Shown here piece by piece: positions 25,722 to 34,500 of a stretch of 51,871 nt of DNA. Both the position numbers and the translations under genes were made by a program. The first letter of the stretch is position 1; each line of letters opens with the position of its first letter. Source of the DNA: Nocardia lijiangensis NBRC 108240 (GTDB lineage Bacteria > Actinomycetota > Actinomycetes > Mycobacteriales > Mycobacteriaceae); the NCBI RefSeq assembly GCF_001613045.1, contig NZ_BDBP01000075.1, positions 1 to 51,871 of the forward strand, given 5' to 3'. The notes under the pieces were generated by a model. That model was given only the letters and a program-made list of their open reading frames with translations. It was not told the origin of the DNA and searched no databases.

Positions 25722-27317
25722 ATGACACTCGAGATGGACCCGCTCGCGCACACCGCCGACACGGCGAGCACGCGGGCCGAGCCGATGTGCCTGGGTCGCT
25801 GGCGTCGTCGCCTTGTGCTGCTGACCCTATGTGCAGCCGCGTTCATGATCAGCTGGGACACCGCGATGCACAGCATCGCGGTACAGACCCTGCTGCGGCA
25901 GCTGGGGGACCGGCCCAATATAGCGATATCGCAGTGGCTTCCGGCTGCGCATGTGCTGACGTACGTCGGGCTCCTGCTGGTCGGCGGCGCGCTCGCCGAC
26001 CGGCTCGGAGCCAAGCGGGTCATGGTCGGCGGCTACCTGGTGTATCTCGTCGGCACCGCGATCCATCTGGCTGTTCCGGAAACTCCGATCGCCTTGCTAA
26101 TCGGGCGAGTGGCCATCGGCGCGGGCTCCGCGGCCGTCCTGCCCGCGACGCTGGCGATGGTTGTGCTCGTCTACGGCGAAGGAAGCCGCAGGGCGCGCGC
26201 CGTCACGGCGTGGGCAGGCTGCTCCGCGGCGGGCGTGATGCTGACTCTGCTGATCACCGCAGTGGTGCTGAACCAGGTGTATTGGCCGAACGCGATGGCG
26301 GGGTTGACGGTAGTAAATCTTCTGGTGCTGTTCGGGGTGCTCGCGATCGTCCCGGCCGTCCCGGCCGACCCGGCGAGTCCGGTCGACTGGCCCGCGGTCG
26401 TCACCATGACGCTGTCCGGTGGATTCCTCGCGCTCGCGCTGTACCAGGCGCCCAAGTGGGGCTGGACGTCTCCTGGATTCGCGATCGCGCTTGGCATCGG
26501 GGCGGTGCTCGCGGTCGTGGCGGCGGCTATTCGGCGCGGTGGTTCGCTGCCGCACGACTGGCTGCTGAGTGCCGAGCCGCGCGTGCGGCTCGTGATGCTC
26601 GCGCTCGGGACGGCGATCGTGGCGATGTTCGGCATGGTGTTCCTGGTCATTCAGTACCTCCAGGTGCTCGGGGGCCGAGTGCCGGTGGTCGCGGGCCTCG
26701 CCCTATTCCTACCCGCATGCCTCGCCACCGCGATCGGTGCGAAGCTGGGTGCGGCACTGCAGCGCGCGGGTTGGGTGGTCGCCGCGGTGATCATCGGTTC
26801 GACCGCGATCATGGACGGGCTCGCCATCGGCCTGACCGCGGGTGAGCCGGGTGACCTCGCCCCGCTCGTCGTCATGGTGACGGTGACGGGCCTGGGTTGC
26901 GCCCTCGTGCTCGGCATCGCGCTGGAGGTGGTGAGCGCGGTGCACCCGGCATCGCGCACCGGCATTCCGTGGGCAGCGCAGCTGATGCTCGTGCAGCTCA
27001 GCGGTCTGCTCGGGGCCGCGATCGTCGGTGGCCTCGTCGAGCGCGGCTATCAAGCGCGCTTCGTTGTCCCGGCCGATGTGCTGGCCATCGGCGGTGCGGG
27101 CATCGGTCGCGATCCGGTCGGAGACGGGGTGCGGGCAGTCGCCCTCGCGGACGATCAACTCGGTGCGCCGCTCGGCGTCGCCGTCCGTAACGCGTTCGTC
27201 TCCGGCTATCGCGACGGGCTGCTCGCCATCATCGCGGTCGTCGCCGCTGTCGTGGTCGTCATGCTCGTCGCCAGCGTGCTGGCGCGGAAATCGAACGCAG
27301 CACCGCAAAACCGGTAG
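25722..27317 (+). CDS. MFS drug-exporter-type transporter (DHA2, 14-span)
   Basis: 531 residues from the ATG at 25722, with AAAGGG 6 bases upstream; TTG 25704 is less likely. Motif A of the major facilitator superfamily is present after the second span: LADRLGAKRVMVGGY. The loop SQWLPAAHVLTYVGLLLVGG and GSAAVLPATLAMV fit the DHA2 (EmrB/QacA-like) group, as does the length and about 14 hydrophobic segments. Substrate cannot be read. 48 bases separate it from aspA; it may be in the same transcript, though its function does not obviously belong to aspartate metabolism. Confidence 0.88.
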   Translation: MTLEMDPLAHTADTASTRAEPMCLGRWRRRLVLLTLCAAAFMISWDTAMHSIAVQTLLRQLGDRPNIAISQWLPAAHVLTYVGLLLVGGALADRLGAKRVMVGGYLVYLVGTAIHLAVPETPIALLIGRVAIGAGSAAVLPATLAMVVLVYGEGSRRARAVTAWAGCSAAGVMLTLLITAVVLNQVYWPNAMAGLTVVNLLVLFGVLAIVPAVPADPASPVDWPAVVTMTLSGGFLALALYQAPKWGWTSPGFAIALGIGAVLAVVAAAIRRGGSLPHDWLLSAEPRVRLVMLALGTAIVAMFGMVFLVIQYLQVLGGRVPVVAGLALFLPACLATAIGAKLGAALQRAGWVVAAVIIGSTAIMDGLAIGLTAGEPGDLAPLVVMVTVTGLGCALVLGIALEVVSAVHPASRTGIPWAAQLMLVQLSGLLGAAIVGGLVERGYQARFVVPADVLAIGGAGIGRDPVGDGVRAVALADDQLGAPLGVAVRNAFVSGYRDGLLAIIAVVAAVVVVMLVASVLARKSNAAPQNR

Positions 27318-27633
27318 CGCGCACTGATGAATTCCCGGACGCGGCGGCCGGGGTAGGAGACTTCTTTCCAACACTCATTGATCGTGGGTGGCTGCTGCGT
27401 TGAGTAATGTTCAAAATTCGGGCCCTTTCGCCTTGTGGCGAGAGTGTCTGCCCAGGTAGATGTCCTGTTTTCGAGTCAGATCAAGAATCTGATCAATCCT
27501 CAAGAAGTTCTAAAGATTCTTCGCAATTTCTATGCGATGCATAAGCCGATGTAAATTCCAGAAGATCGATTGACGAATTCGGAATTGTGCGCATAATTGT
27601 GTCCGGAGACTTACCGAAAGGCCGGGATCTGCC
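27318..27633. other. 316-bp intergenic region, AT-richer than surroundings
   Basis: No gene is seen here on either strand; the longer minus-strand reading across it has no ribosome site and does not look like a protein. By eye it is clearly richer in A and T than its neighbours, mainly from 27380 to 27610. It includes the promoter at 27570-27597. GATCAAGAATCTGATC at about 27480-27495 contains a short mirrored GATC(A) pair and could be a regulator site (weak). Confidence 0.6.
27570..27597 (+). promoter_or_regulatory. Sigma-70-type promoter
   Basis: TTGACG (-35, 27570-27575) and CATAAT (-10, 27592-27597) are separated by 16 bases. The expected transcription start is about 27604, giving a leader of roughly 30 bases before the coiled-coil gene at 27634. 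It is the cleanest promoter I see in the window. Confidence 0.65.
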
Positions 27634-27993
27634 ATGCGGAATACCGAACCCACTTCTCTCGCACGTCGCGCCGACGGTCGTGCGGGCGGGGCGCGACGTG
27701 CCTCGTCCCGTTCGTCGGCCGAGGAGGCGCTGACGCGGTTGCGAGCCGAGCGGGCACAGCTCGAGCAAGGGCGGCTGTTCTGGGGGAATCTCGTGGAGGA
27801 AGCCGAGCAGCTGCACGAGGAGATCGGCGCGCTGCACGAGGAGCTCCGTGAGATCTACCGGCAGCTGGGCGGACTGCGCAGGCGGTTCCCCAGCTTGCCT
27901 CCTGCGCCGCGGCTTTCCGGACACCTGCCGGTGGCTTTCGCGCCATTGCCGGCGAGCGGCCCCCGGCCCACTGCGCCGCAAGCCACAGCATGA
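27634..27993 (+). CDS. Small coiled-coil hypothetical protein
   Basis: 119 residues. Arg/Ala/Ser-rich start, then about residues 30-85 a strongly heptad-patterned helix (EEALTRLRAERAQLEQGRLF, LHEEIGALHEELREIYRQLG), then a Pro-rich tail. GGGA lies 6 bases before the ATG and the good promoter is just upstream. It precedes a two-component system by 81 bases. No known family; a small cytosolic dimer is likely. Confidence 0.65.
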   Translation: MRNTEPTSLARRADGRAGGARRASSRSSAEEALTRLRAERAQLEQGRLFWGNLVEEAEQLHEEIGALHEELREIYRQLGGLRRRFPSLPPAPRLSGHLPVAFAPLPASGPRPTAPQATA

Positions 27994-28074
27994 CTGTAGG
28001 CATGACGTAGCCGGGTTATCTTGCACCTGCGGTAATCTCACCTACCGGTTGTCAGGTTGCGGGAAAGGGCCGGG

Positions 28075-28737
28075 GTGCTGCGTGTGGTGGTAGTGGAGGA
28101 CGATGCTGGGATGGCCGAGGCCGTCATCGACGGACTGCGGGAGCATGGTTTCGGCGCTGTCGACCATCTGACCCACGGGCTCGATCTGCTGACCTCGCGC
28201 ACCGCCTACGACGCGGTCATCCTCGACCTCGGCTTGCCCGACATCAACGGCTACCTCGTGCTGCGCCAGTTACGCAAGGTGAGCGACGTTCCCGTCATCG
28301 TCCTCACCGCCGAAGGCGACGAGTTCGCCGTCGTATCCTGCCTGCGGGCTGGCGCGGACGACTACATGGTCAAACCGCCGCGGGTCGGCGAGCTGGCCGC
28401 GCGACTCGAATCGGTCGTGCGGCGCTCGCGGGCCACCGAACCGGACCCGTCGGCCGTGGTCACCGGAGATGTCGAGGTGGACTTGGCCGCGCGCTCCGTC
28501 GAGGTGGCCGGGGAGCCGATATCGCTGACGCAGAAGGAATTCGCCGTCACCCGGGTGTTGGTCGAGCACGCCGGCGTCGCGGTGGGGCGTGACAAGATCA
28601 TGACCGAGGTCTGGGGCAAGACAACCCCGGCGACCTCCCGTTCACTCGATGTCCATATCGGTGCGCTGCGGGCCAAGCTGAACCGGCCGGGGCTGATCAG
28701 CACGATCCACGGCTTCGGCTATCGCTGGTCGCGCTGA
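28075..28737 (+). CDS. OmpR/PhoB-family response regulator
   Basis: 220 residues from the GTG at 28075 (AAAGGG 5 bases upstream; TTG 28057 is less likely). Receiver domain 1-115: acidic pair E8-D9-D10, phosphoacceptor Asp51 in VILDLGLPD, Thr in VLTAEG, Lys in DDYMVKPP. C-terminal winged helix about 125-220: LTQKEFAVTRVLVEHAG, RSLDVHIGALRAKL, and HGFGYRW at the end. The histidine kinase follows 12 bases later, so the pair is cognate. The signal is not evident. Confidence 0.93.
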   Translation: MLRVVVVEDDAGMAEAVIDGLREHGFGAVDHLTHGLDLLTSRTAYDAVILDLGLPDINGYLVLRQLRKVSDVPVIVLTAEGDEFAVVSCLRAGADDYMVKPPRVGELAARLESVVRRSRATEPDPSAVVTGDVEVDLAARSVEVAGEPISLTQKEFAVTRVLVEHAGVAVGRDKIMTEVWGKTTPATSRSLDVHIGALRAKLNRPGLISTIHGFGYRWSR

Positions 28738-28749
28738 GAGGACCGCGGC

Positions 28750-30147
28750 GTGCGCGCTCGGCTGGTAACAGCGTTCACCGCGTTGGCGGCGCTCTGCATG
28801 ATCTGCTTCGCAGTCGGCATCGCCGACGAACTGGCCACGAGCCGGACCCGCGGCCTGGTGATCGACCGGGTGCAGGACGCCAACCGATTCGGGGTGCTGG
28901 CCGGAACCGCCTCAGCCGACCTGTGCGACGAAGCGCAGAGCTACCGCGACAGCACCAGTAATGGGGTCCTCGTGCTCGGGGCCGACGGTGCGGTGCTGTG
29001 TGCCATCGGAGTGGACCGAGCCGACGAGCGGGTGCGTGCGGCTATCCGCGATCGCCACTGGCTCGAGATGCCGCGACCGCTGTATCCGTGGAACGCCGAG
29101 CCGATACTGGTCGCCCAGCCGATAGGGACTCCACCGCAGGTGGGTGGCGTGGTGGTGATCGCCGTCTCGACATCGGTGCCCCGCGCCGAGATCGTGGTCC
29201 GGTGGACTCAGCTGGCCTGCGTCACCGCGACGGCGCTGCTGGTGTTCTCCGGGCTGGCGCTGCTGGTGTCGGGCTGGATTCTGCGCCCGGTGTCCGGGCT
29301 GCTGCGCGCGGTCGACGCGCTCACCTCGACCCTGCCCGCGCAATGCGTCTCGCCCCGGCGGCCGCCGATGAGCGAAGGTCCGCCCGAGATCCTGCAGTTG
29401 GCGGCCGGTGTCGAGTCGGTGACGCGGGCGGTGGCCGCCTTGGCCGCCGCTGAGCGCCGACATGTGGTCGATACCGCCCATTCGCTGCGCAATCCGCTTG
29501 CGGCGCTCGCGGTTCGACTACAGGCGCTACAGCCCATGCTCGCCGCTGACGTGGCCGCCGCCACCTTCGTGAGCGTGGTGAGCGAAGTGGACCGGCTGAC
29601 CGAGCTGCTCGACGGGTTGCTCACCTCCGCGGTCGCCGACGCCGAGGAGGGCAAGCAGGTCGGCCCGCCCGCCGCCGGGTGCGATGCGGTCGGGGTGGCC
29701 GCGGACCGGGTCGGCGCCTGGCACGACGCCTTCGTCCGCGCGGATATCACCCTGACATTCGAGCCGCTGGTCACGGCTGCGGAAACGAGCGTTCCCAGCA
29801 GTGTGCTCACGCAGATTCTCGATGTGGCGCTGAGCAATTCGGCGCGCTACGCCGGGGCGGGCGTGAGCGCCACGGTCACCGTCGATCGAGAAGCGGAGTC
29901 GGTCGTGGTGTCGGTGGCCGACACGGGGGTCGGCGTGTCGGCGGATGAGATCGACCTGCTCACAACAAGATTCTTCCGTGGCGCGCGGGCCGCGGCCGGT
30001 GGGTCGGGGCTCGGTCTGCAGATCGCCGCCACCTTGGCGGCGCAGCACGACGGCCTGCTGTTCATCGAATCGGCGCAGCCGCACGGGCTGGTGGTGATGG
30101 TGAGTCTGCCCGCCGTCACCGATCCGGCCGACCTTACATTTGGGTGA
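28750..30147 (+). CDS. Sensor histidine kinase
   Basis: 465 residues, GTG start with GAGAGGA about 8 bases upstream. Membrane span at about residues 5-25, an extracytoplasmic sensor of about 120 residues, a second span at about 150-180 (ATALLVFSGLALLVSGWIL), HAMP-like linker, then the kinase: His244 in DTAHSLRNPLAAL, N-box LSNSARYAG, G1 box VADTGVGVS, G2 GGSGLGLQIAATLA. The sensor has Cys and no known fold that I recognise. Two-component partner of the preceding regulator. The next gene on this strand is an ESX-type protein 199 bases away; whether this system controls it is open. Confidence 0.9.
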   Translation: MRARLVTAFTALAALCMICFAVGIADELATSRTRGLVIDRVQDANRFGVLAGTASADLCDEAQSYRDSTSNGVLVLGADGAVLCAIGVDRADERVRAAIRDRHWLEMPRPLYPWNAEPILVAQPIGTPPQVGGVVVIAVSTSVPRAEIVVRWTQLACVTATALLVFSGLALLVSGWILRPVSGLLRAVDALTSTLPAQCVSPRRPPMSEGPPEILQLAAGVESVTRAVAALAAAERRHVVDTAHSLRNPLAALAVRLQALQPMLAADVAAATFVSVVSEVDRLTELLDGLLTSAVADAEEGKQVGPPAAGCDAVGVAADRVGAWHDAFVRADITLTFEPLVTAAETSVPSSVLTQILDVALSNSARYAGAGVSATVTVDREAESVVVSVADTGVGVSADEIDLLTTRFFRGARAAAGGSGLGLQIAATLAAQHDGLLFIESAQPHGLVVMVSLPAVTDPADLTFG

Positions 30148-30346
30148 ACTGCTGAAGAGACGGTGAACACTCCCGTTCTGGCACACGACCTCGGGGGCGC
30201 TCGCACGACGATAGGTGGGTGGCGCGCGGGCGATCCCCTCTTCAACACTCCTGCGCGACCGCCTCGTCAACCCTAAGGGCCGCGACGGCAAGTCGTGGTC
30301 CCAAGAGGGTTCAGCGCCGCCCCAGGACAAACAGTAAGGAATCGTG

Positions 30347-31543
30347 ATGGCACCGCAGCCGAACAACGGCCACACGGTTCGGGTCGACCCCGACGCCCTG
30401 ATCGACAAGGGCAAGAAGCTGGCGGAGTTGCCGAGCGCGCCGAACGGGCTGTTCGAGATTCTCACCAAACTGAGCGACAACCTGCAGCGCCTCGGGCAGC
30501 CATGGGGCGAGGACAAACTGGGTAAGCAGTTCTCCGAGGGCGCCGAGGGCTATCTGTCGGCGAAGGACTCGGTGGTCGGCAATGCCAGTACCGGGTCCGA
30601 CGCGTCGGGTGCGGTGCCCGTCTACGGGCAGTTACTGGTGAACTACGGCCGCACGCTCGAGGAGGCGGGCAAGGTGTTCGCCAGCGGCGAGGACCTCTTT
30701 GCCGAGTGGATACTGAAGAACTACATCGACGAGGACGCCAAGGGTGATCCGGGACCGTACAAGGGGCCGCTCAGTTCCGATCCGAACTATGGCAAGAAGG
30801 ATGAAGACAGCGGGAAAAACGGTCCTTCGGGACCACCGCCGCCTCCGCCTGGCGGGTATCAGGGGCCGGGTGATGGTGGTCCGGAGATCAAGATGCCCAG
30901 TGGTGGCGATACCGGCCCAGGCGCCTACGGGGCGGGACCCGGCACTGGTGGCACGAACGCCGGTGATCTCAGCGGTCCGCCGGTCGCGAACTACTCGACC
31001 GCGGGCATGTCCGGCCCCAACTCGCCACTCACCCTGAATACCGGTCCGGGGCAAGGCAATTCCGGCGACCTGTATGGCGGAACCGGCGCGTTGCCGAGTA
31101 CGAAGGGCACTTCGCTGAATCCCGATTTCCCCGGGGGCGTGCCAGGCGTACTCGGGCCGAATGCGTACAAGCCGGCAATCGATCCGGTTACCGGTGCACC
31201 GCTGGACAAGTCGGGCGGTCAAGGCGGCGGCAAGGGCGGCGGTCTCGGCGGGACCATGGGTAGCCCGTCGCTCCGTGCGGCCGGGGCGTTCGACGGTGAG
31301 AAACTGGCGAACAAGAACGGGCAGAATGGCACCCAGGCCCGTGCGGCCGTGCCGGGCACCGGGATGATGCCGGGGGTGCCCGGCGGCGGGATGCCGCCCG
31401 GCAATCAAGGCGGCGCTGCGGGCGAAGGCAAAGAGAAGCGGCGCGACCGGCGCAAGGCTTCGCCGCAGGTGGACGAACAGGCGGACACTTCGGATTCGGG
31501 CGATCCGTGGCAGCGCTCTGGCTGGCGCACCGGTGATCGGTAG
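30347..31543 (+). CDS. WXG-like ESX protein with Pro/Gly-rich tail, partner of the giant protein
   Basis: 398 residues from the ATG at 30347, with TAAGGA 6 bases upstream. Residues 1-130 are helical with QPWGEDKLGKQFSEGAEGY, the WXG-like turn shared with the small protein at 19512-19826, and end DLFAEWILKNYIDED. Residues about 160-360 are low complexity (GPPPPPPGGYQGPGDGG, GQGGGKGGGLGG). The tail is charged (EKRRDRRKAS) and ends DSGDPWQRSGWRTGDR. The stop is 3 bases before the giant gene, so it is very probably a co-translated, co-secreted partner. Confidence 0.8.
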   Translation: MAPQPNNGHTVRVDPDALIDKGKKLAELPSAPNGLFEILTKLSDNLQRLGQPWGEDKLGKQFSEGAEGYLSAKDSVVGNASTGSDASGAVPVYGQLLVNYGRTLEEAGKVFASGEDLFAEWILKNYIDEDAKGDPGPYKGPLSSDPNYGKKDEDSGKNGPSGPPPPPPGGYQGPGDGGPEIKMPSGGDTGPGAYGAGPGTGGTNAGDLSGPPVANYSTAGMSGPNSPLTLNTGPGQGNSGDLYGGTGALPSTKGTSLNPDFPGGVPGVLGPNAYKPAIDPVTGAPLDKSGGQGGGKGGGLGGTMGSPSLRAAGAFDGEKLANKNGQNGTQARAAVPGTGMMPGVPGGGMPPGNQGGAAGEGKEKRRDRRKASPQVDEQADTSDSGDPWQRSGWRTGDR

Positions 31544-31546
31544 CGG

Positions 31547-34500
31547 ATGTCGGTTCCTGACGCGATCGCCAAGTCCGATATCCAGCTGCCCGAGGAACTG
31601 CACTGGCTGAGTTTCGTCGCCGGTGGGGAATGGCCCGATGGCAGCGAAAACGGCATGTTCGCCCTCGCGGACGCGTGGTCGGACGCCGCGGGCGAATTGT
31701 CGGCGCTGGTGACCGGCGTCGAGGACGCGATCAAGGACGTTCTCGCGGCGTATCCGTCGGCGGATGAATTGAATTCGCAGATGGTGCAGACGCTGAAGAG
31801 TCTCATCGAGGAATCGGACAACGCGTCGTTGCAGGCGATCGCGAAATCGATGACGCAGCTGTCCAAATCGTGCGACAAGGTCGGTTGCGCGATTCAGGAA
31901 AACAAGATCATGATCATCATCGGCCTCGTGCAGCTGGTGTGGGAGATCGCGCTCGCCTGGTTGTCCCCGGTCACCGCGCCCGCGCAGCAAGTGGTGCTGA
32001 TCTCCTGGTATCAGATGGTCTTCCAATGGCTCAAGCACACGATGATGCAAATGGTGATCGCCGCACTCAATGCCATGGGGCAGCAGGTGATCCTCAATAT
32101 CCTGCTTCAGCTTGGTCAGATGGCTGCGGGGCATCGGGAGAATTTCGACGGCAAGTCGCTCGGTCAGTACGCGCTCGGCGGTGCGCTGGGTGGCGCGTTC
32201 GGTTCGCTGTTCGGCAAGATCGGTGCGGATCTTTTCAAATTCGCGGGCGGCAAGATCACCCGCTCGGAATTCGACAAACGGTGGCAGCAGCTACTCACGG
32301 GTATGGTGCAAGGTGGCGCCGGTGGTGTCGGCGGTATGGTCGGCGGTGGTGTCGCCAACCAGATCATCAATGGCGGCCCGTTCGAGCTGGATCCGCGCAT
32401 GCTCGGCGCGGGTGCCGCCGGTGCGTTCGCCGGCGGCGCGCGCGGATGGCGCAATTCCGGTGCGTCGCCGCATATCGATGCGCCGAAGACGGGGGATCTG
32501 ACGACGGTGCTCCCACCGGCGCATGCGCCCGTGGGAACGGGAGATGGTCCGCCCGGCAAACCGTCCTCGTCCGACCAGCTTTCGAGCGGGAAGCCGCCCA
32601 GCGACGGGCAGTCCGGTGCACCGTCGAGCCATGATGGGGCTTCGGGTACGAAGCCGGGGTCGCAGGACGGGAGTTCGGTCAACAGCAACGGATCGTCTTC
32701 GGCCGCTGATACTTCCGGGAATCGGTCGGCGGCAAACGAGGGCTCCGCGCACGCCGCGGCGAACGACGACGGCTCCGTGCCGGCGCCGAAAAACGATGGC
32801 GCATCGCAGGTATCCGCTGGGGACCGGGATTCGTCGAGTCCGCGTGGTGACCGTACGGAAGGGGGCGATAGCCGGTCGAATATCTCCACCGATCGTCCGG
32901 AATCGTCCACTACCTCCACGAGCCAGGACCACCGACAGCCGGTGGACCAGAGCGTGCAGTCGCAGGGTCCGGCGGCCGTGTCCGCGCAGAACGGGGCCGG
33001 ACAGAACGCGGCCGGGCAGAACGGGGCCGGGCACCAGGGAGCAACGCCCAAGGCGGATGCGGCGAGCTCCGCGGCGCCGCAGCCCAAGGTAGAGCAGCCG
33101 GCCGCCAAGCCGGCGCAGGGCGCCACCCCGCAGACATCGCAGGGGTCGTCCTCGACGACCGGCGGTGCGACTCCGCCACGGTCGGGTGCGTTGTCCGGCA
33201 GCGGCGATCACGTTCCGGGTGTGCAGACGAAGCAGTTCGACACCGCCGCATCGCAATCCGGCAATCGCTCGGCGGCGGCGTCCGATCAGCACGTCCAATC
33301 GGTGGCGCCGCAGCCGAAGACGGGCACACCGGATCCGCAGACGACGGTGCCCCGGCCGAAATCGGTTGCCGGGCAATCCGTCGGTGGCGACCGCACACCA
33401 TCGGTCAGCGACAAGACACCGTCGACCGGAGACAAGACTGCGCCGGTCGAGGAATCGACGCGGAACACGTCCGACACGAACGCCCCGCTCAGTAACGCCG
33501 CTGGACGTCGCGACGGCAACGACAGTTCTTCCACCGCGTCGCGCAGTTCTCGCGGGGGCGGTGACGACAGTTCGTCCACCACGTCGCGCAGCTCCGGGCG
33601 CGGTGGTGACGACAGTTCGACCACCAGCGGGTCGCGCTCCGGGAAGTCGAGCGATTCGCTCACCGAACCAGGGGTGGCCGCTCAGTCCAGTGTGCGCTGG
33701 CGCCGGGTCGATCCCAGTCTGCTCGGCCCGGTGTGGCCGGGCGGCGAGTCGTTCCTGCGGCAGATCCTCGGCTTTCAGCAGACGATCGAGTTGTTCAAGG
33801 GCAACAAGTCGCCGCACGAGGGTCGTGAGCCTTTCCGGCAGCACGTGGGCAGCGACCTGCCGTTGCGTTCCGGATTCGGACAGAAGCCGCCCTCCGGTGA
33901 TCAGGACGGCGCCGACGGCGGCAAATCGGTGCGCGGCTACGACGAGCCGCTCTCGCGCGGCATGTACCGGCTCACCGAGGACGAACGGGCCGAACATCGC
34001 TTCACGGTGTCGGACGACGGTCACTGGACGAAGGATCCCAGCGCCCCCGCGCCGAAGTCGAAGGACTCCGGCGATTCGTCCTCGGGGTCGGGCAAGCTGA
34101 AAGCCGAATCCGGCGACTCGTCGAAGTCGGAGGAGTCCCCGGCGCAGGGCAAGCCCGGGAAGAATGTGGTGGGCGAGGACGGCCCGACGACCATCGGGGT
34201 ACCGCGGCGCGGGCCGCTGCTCAATCGCTGGGCCGAGAGCCAGGCCCCGGTGATGCGGACCGTGGTCGGCGACCACCACGGCCGCTGGTACGTCAGCGAA
34301 CTGCCGCACGAGGCGTTCCACAACGCCGGTGTGTACGTGGCGTTCAAGGCCCGATTCGAGGACGGGAAGCTGACCGCGGTCTTCGACTGGGCGGGCTCCT
34401 ACCATCCGGCCCCGGCCCGGGTGAAGGCCGCGCTCGGCGACCTCTACGCCGGCCTCGATCACTTCGACCAGCACGGCCGCAAGTACACGCCGGACGAGCA

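Noticed and set aside
27493..28041. A 182-residue minus-strand reading frame over the coiled-coil gene
   Set aside because: No ribosome site, and it runs across the promoter region; the plus-strand gene has a promoter, start and coherent helix pattern.
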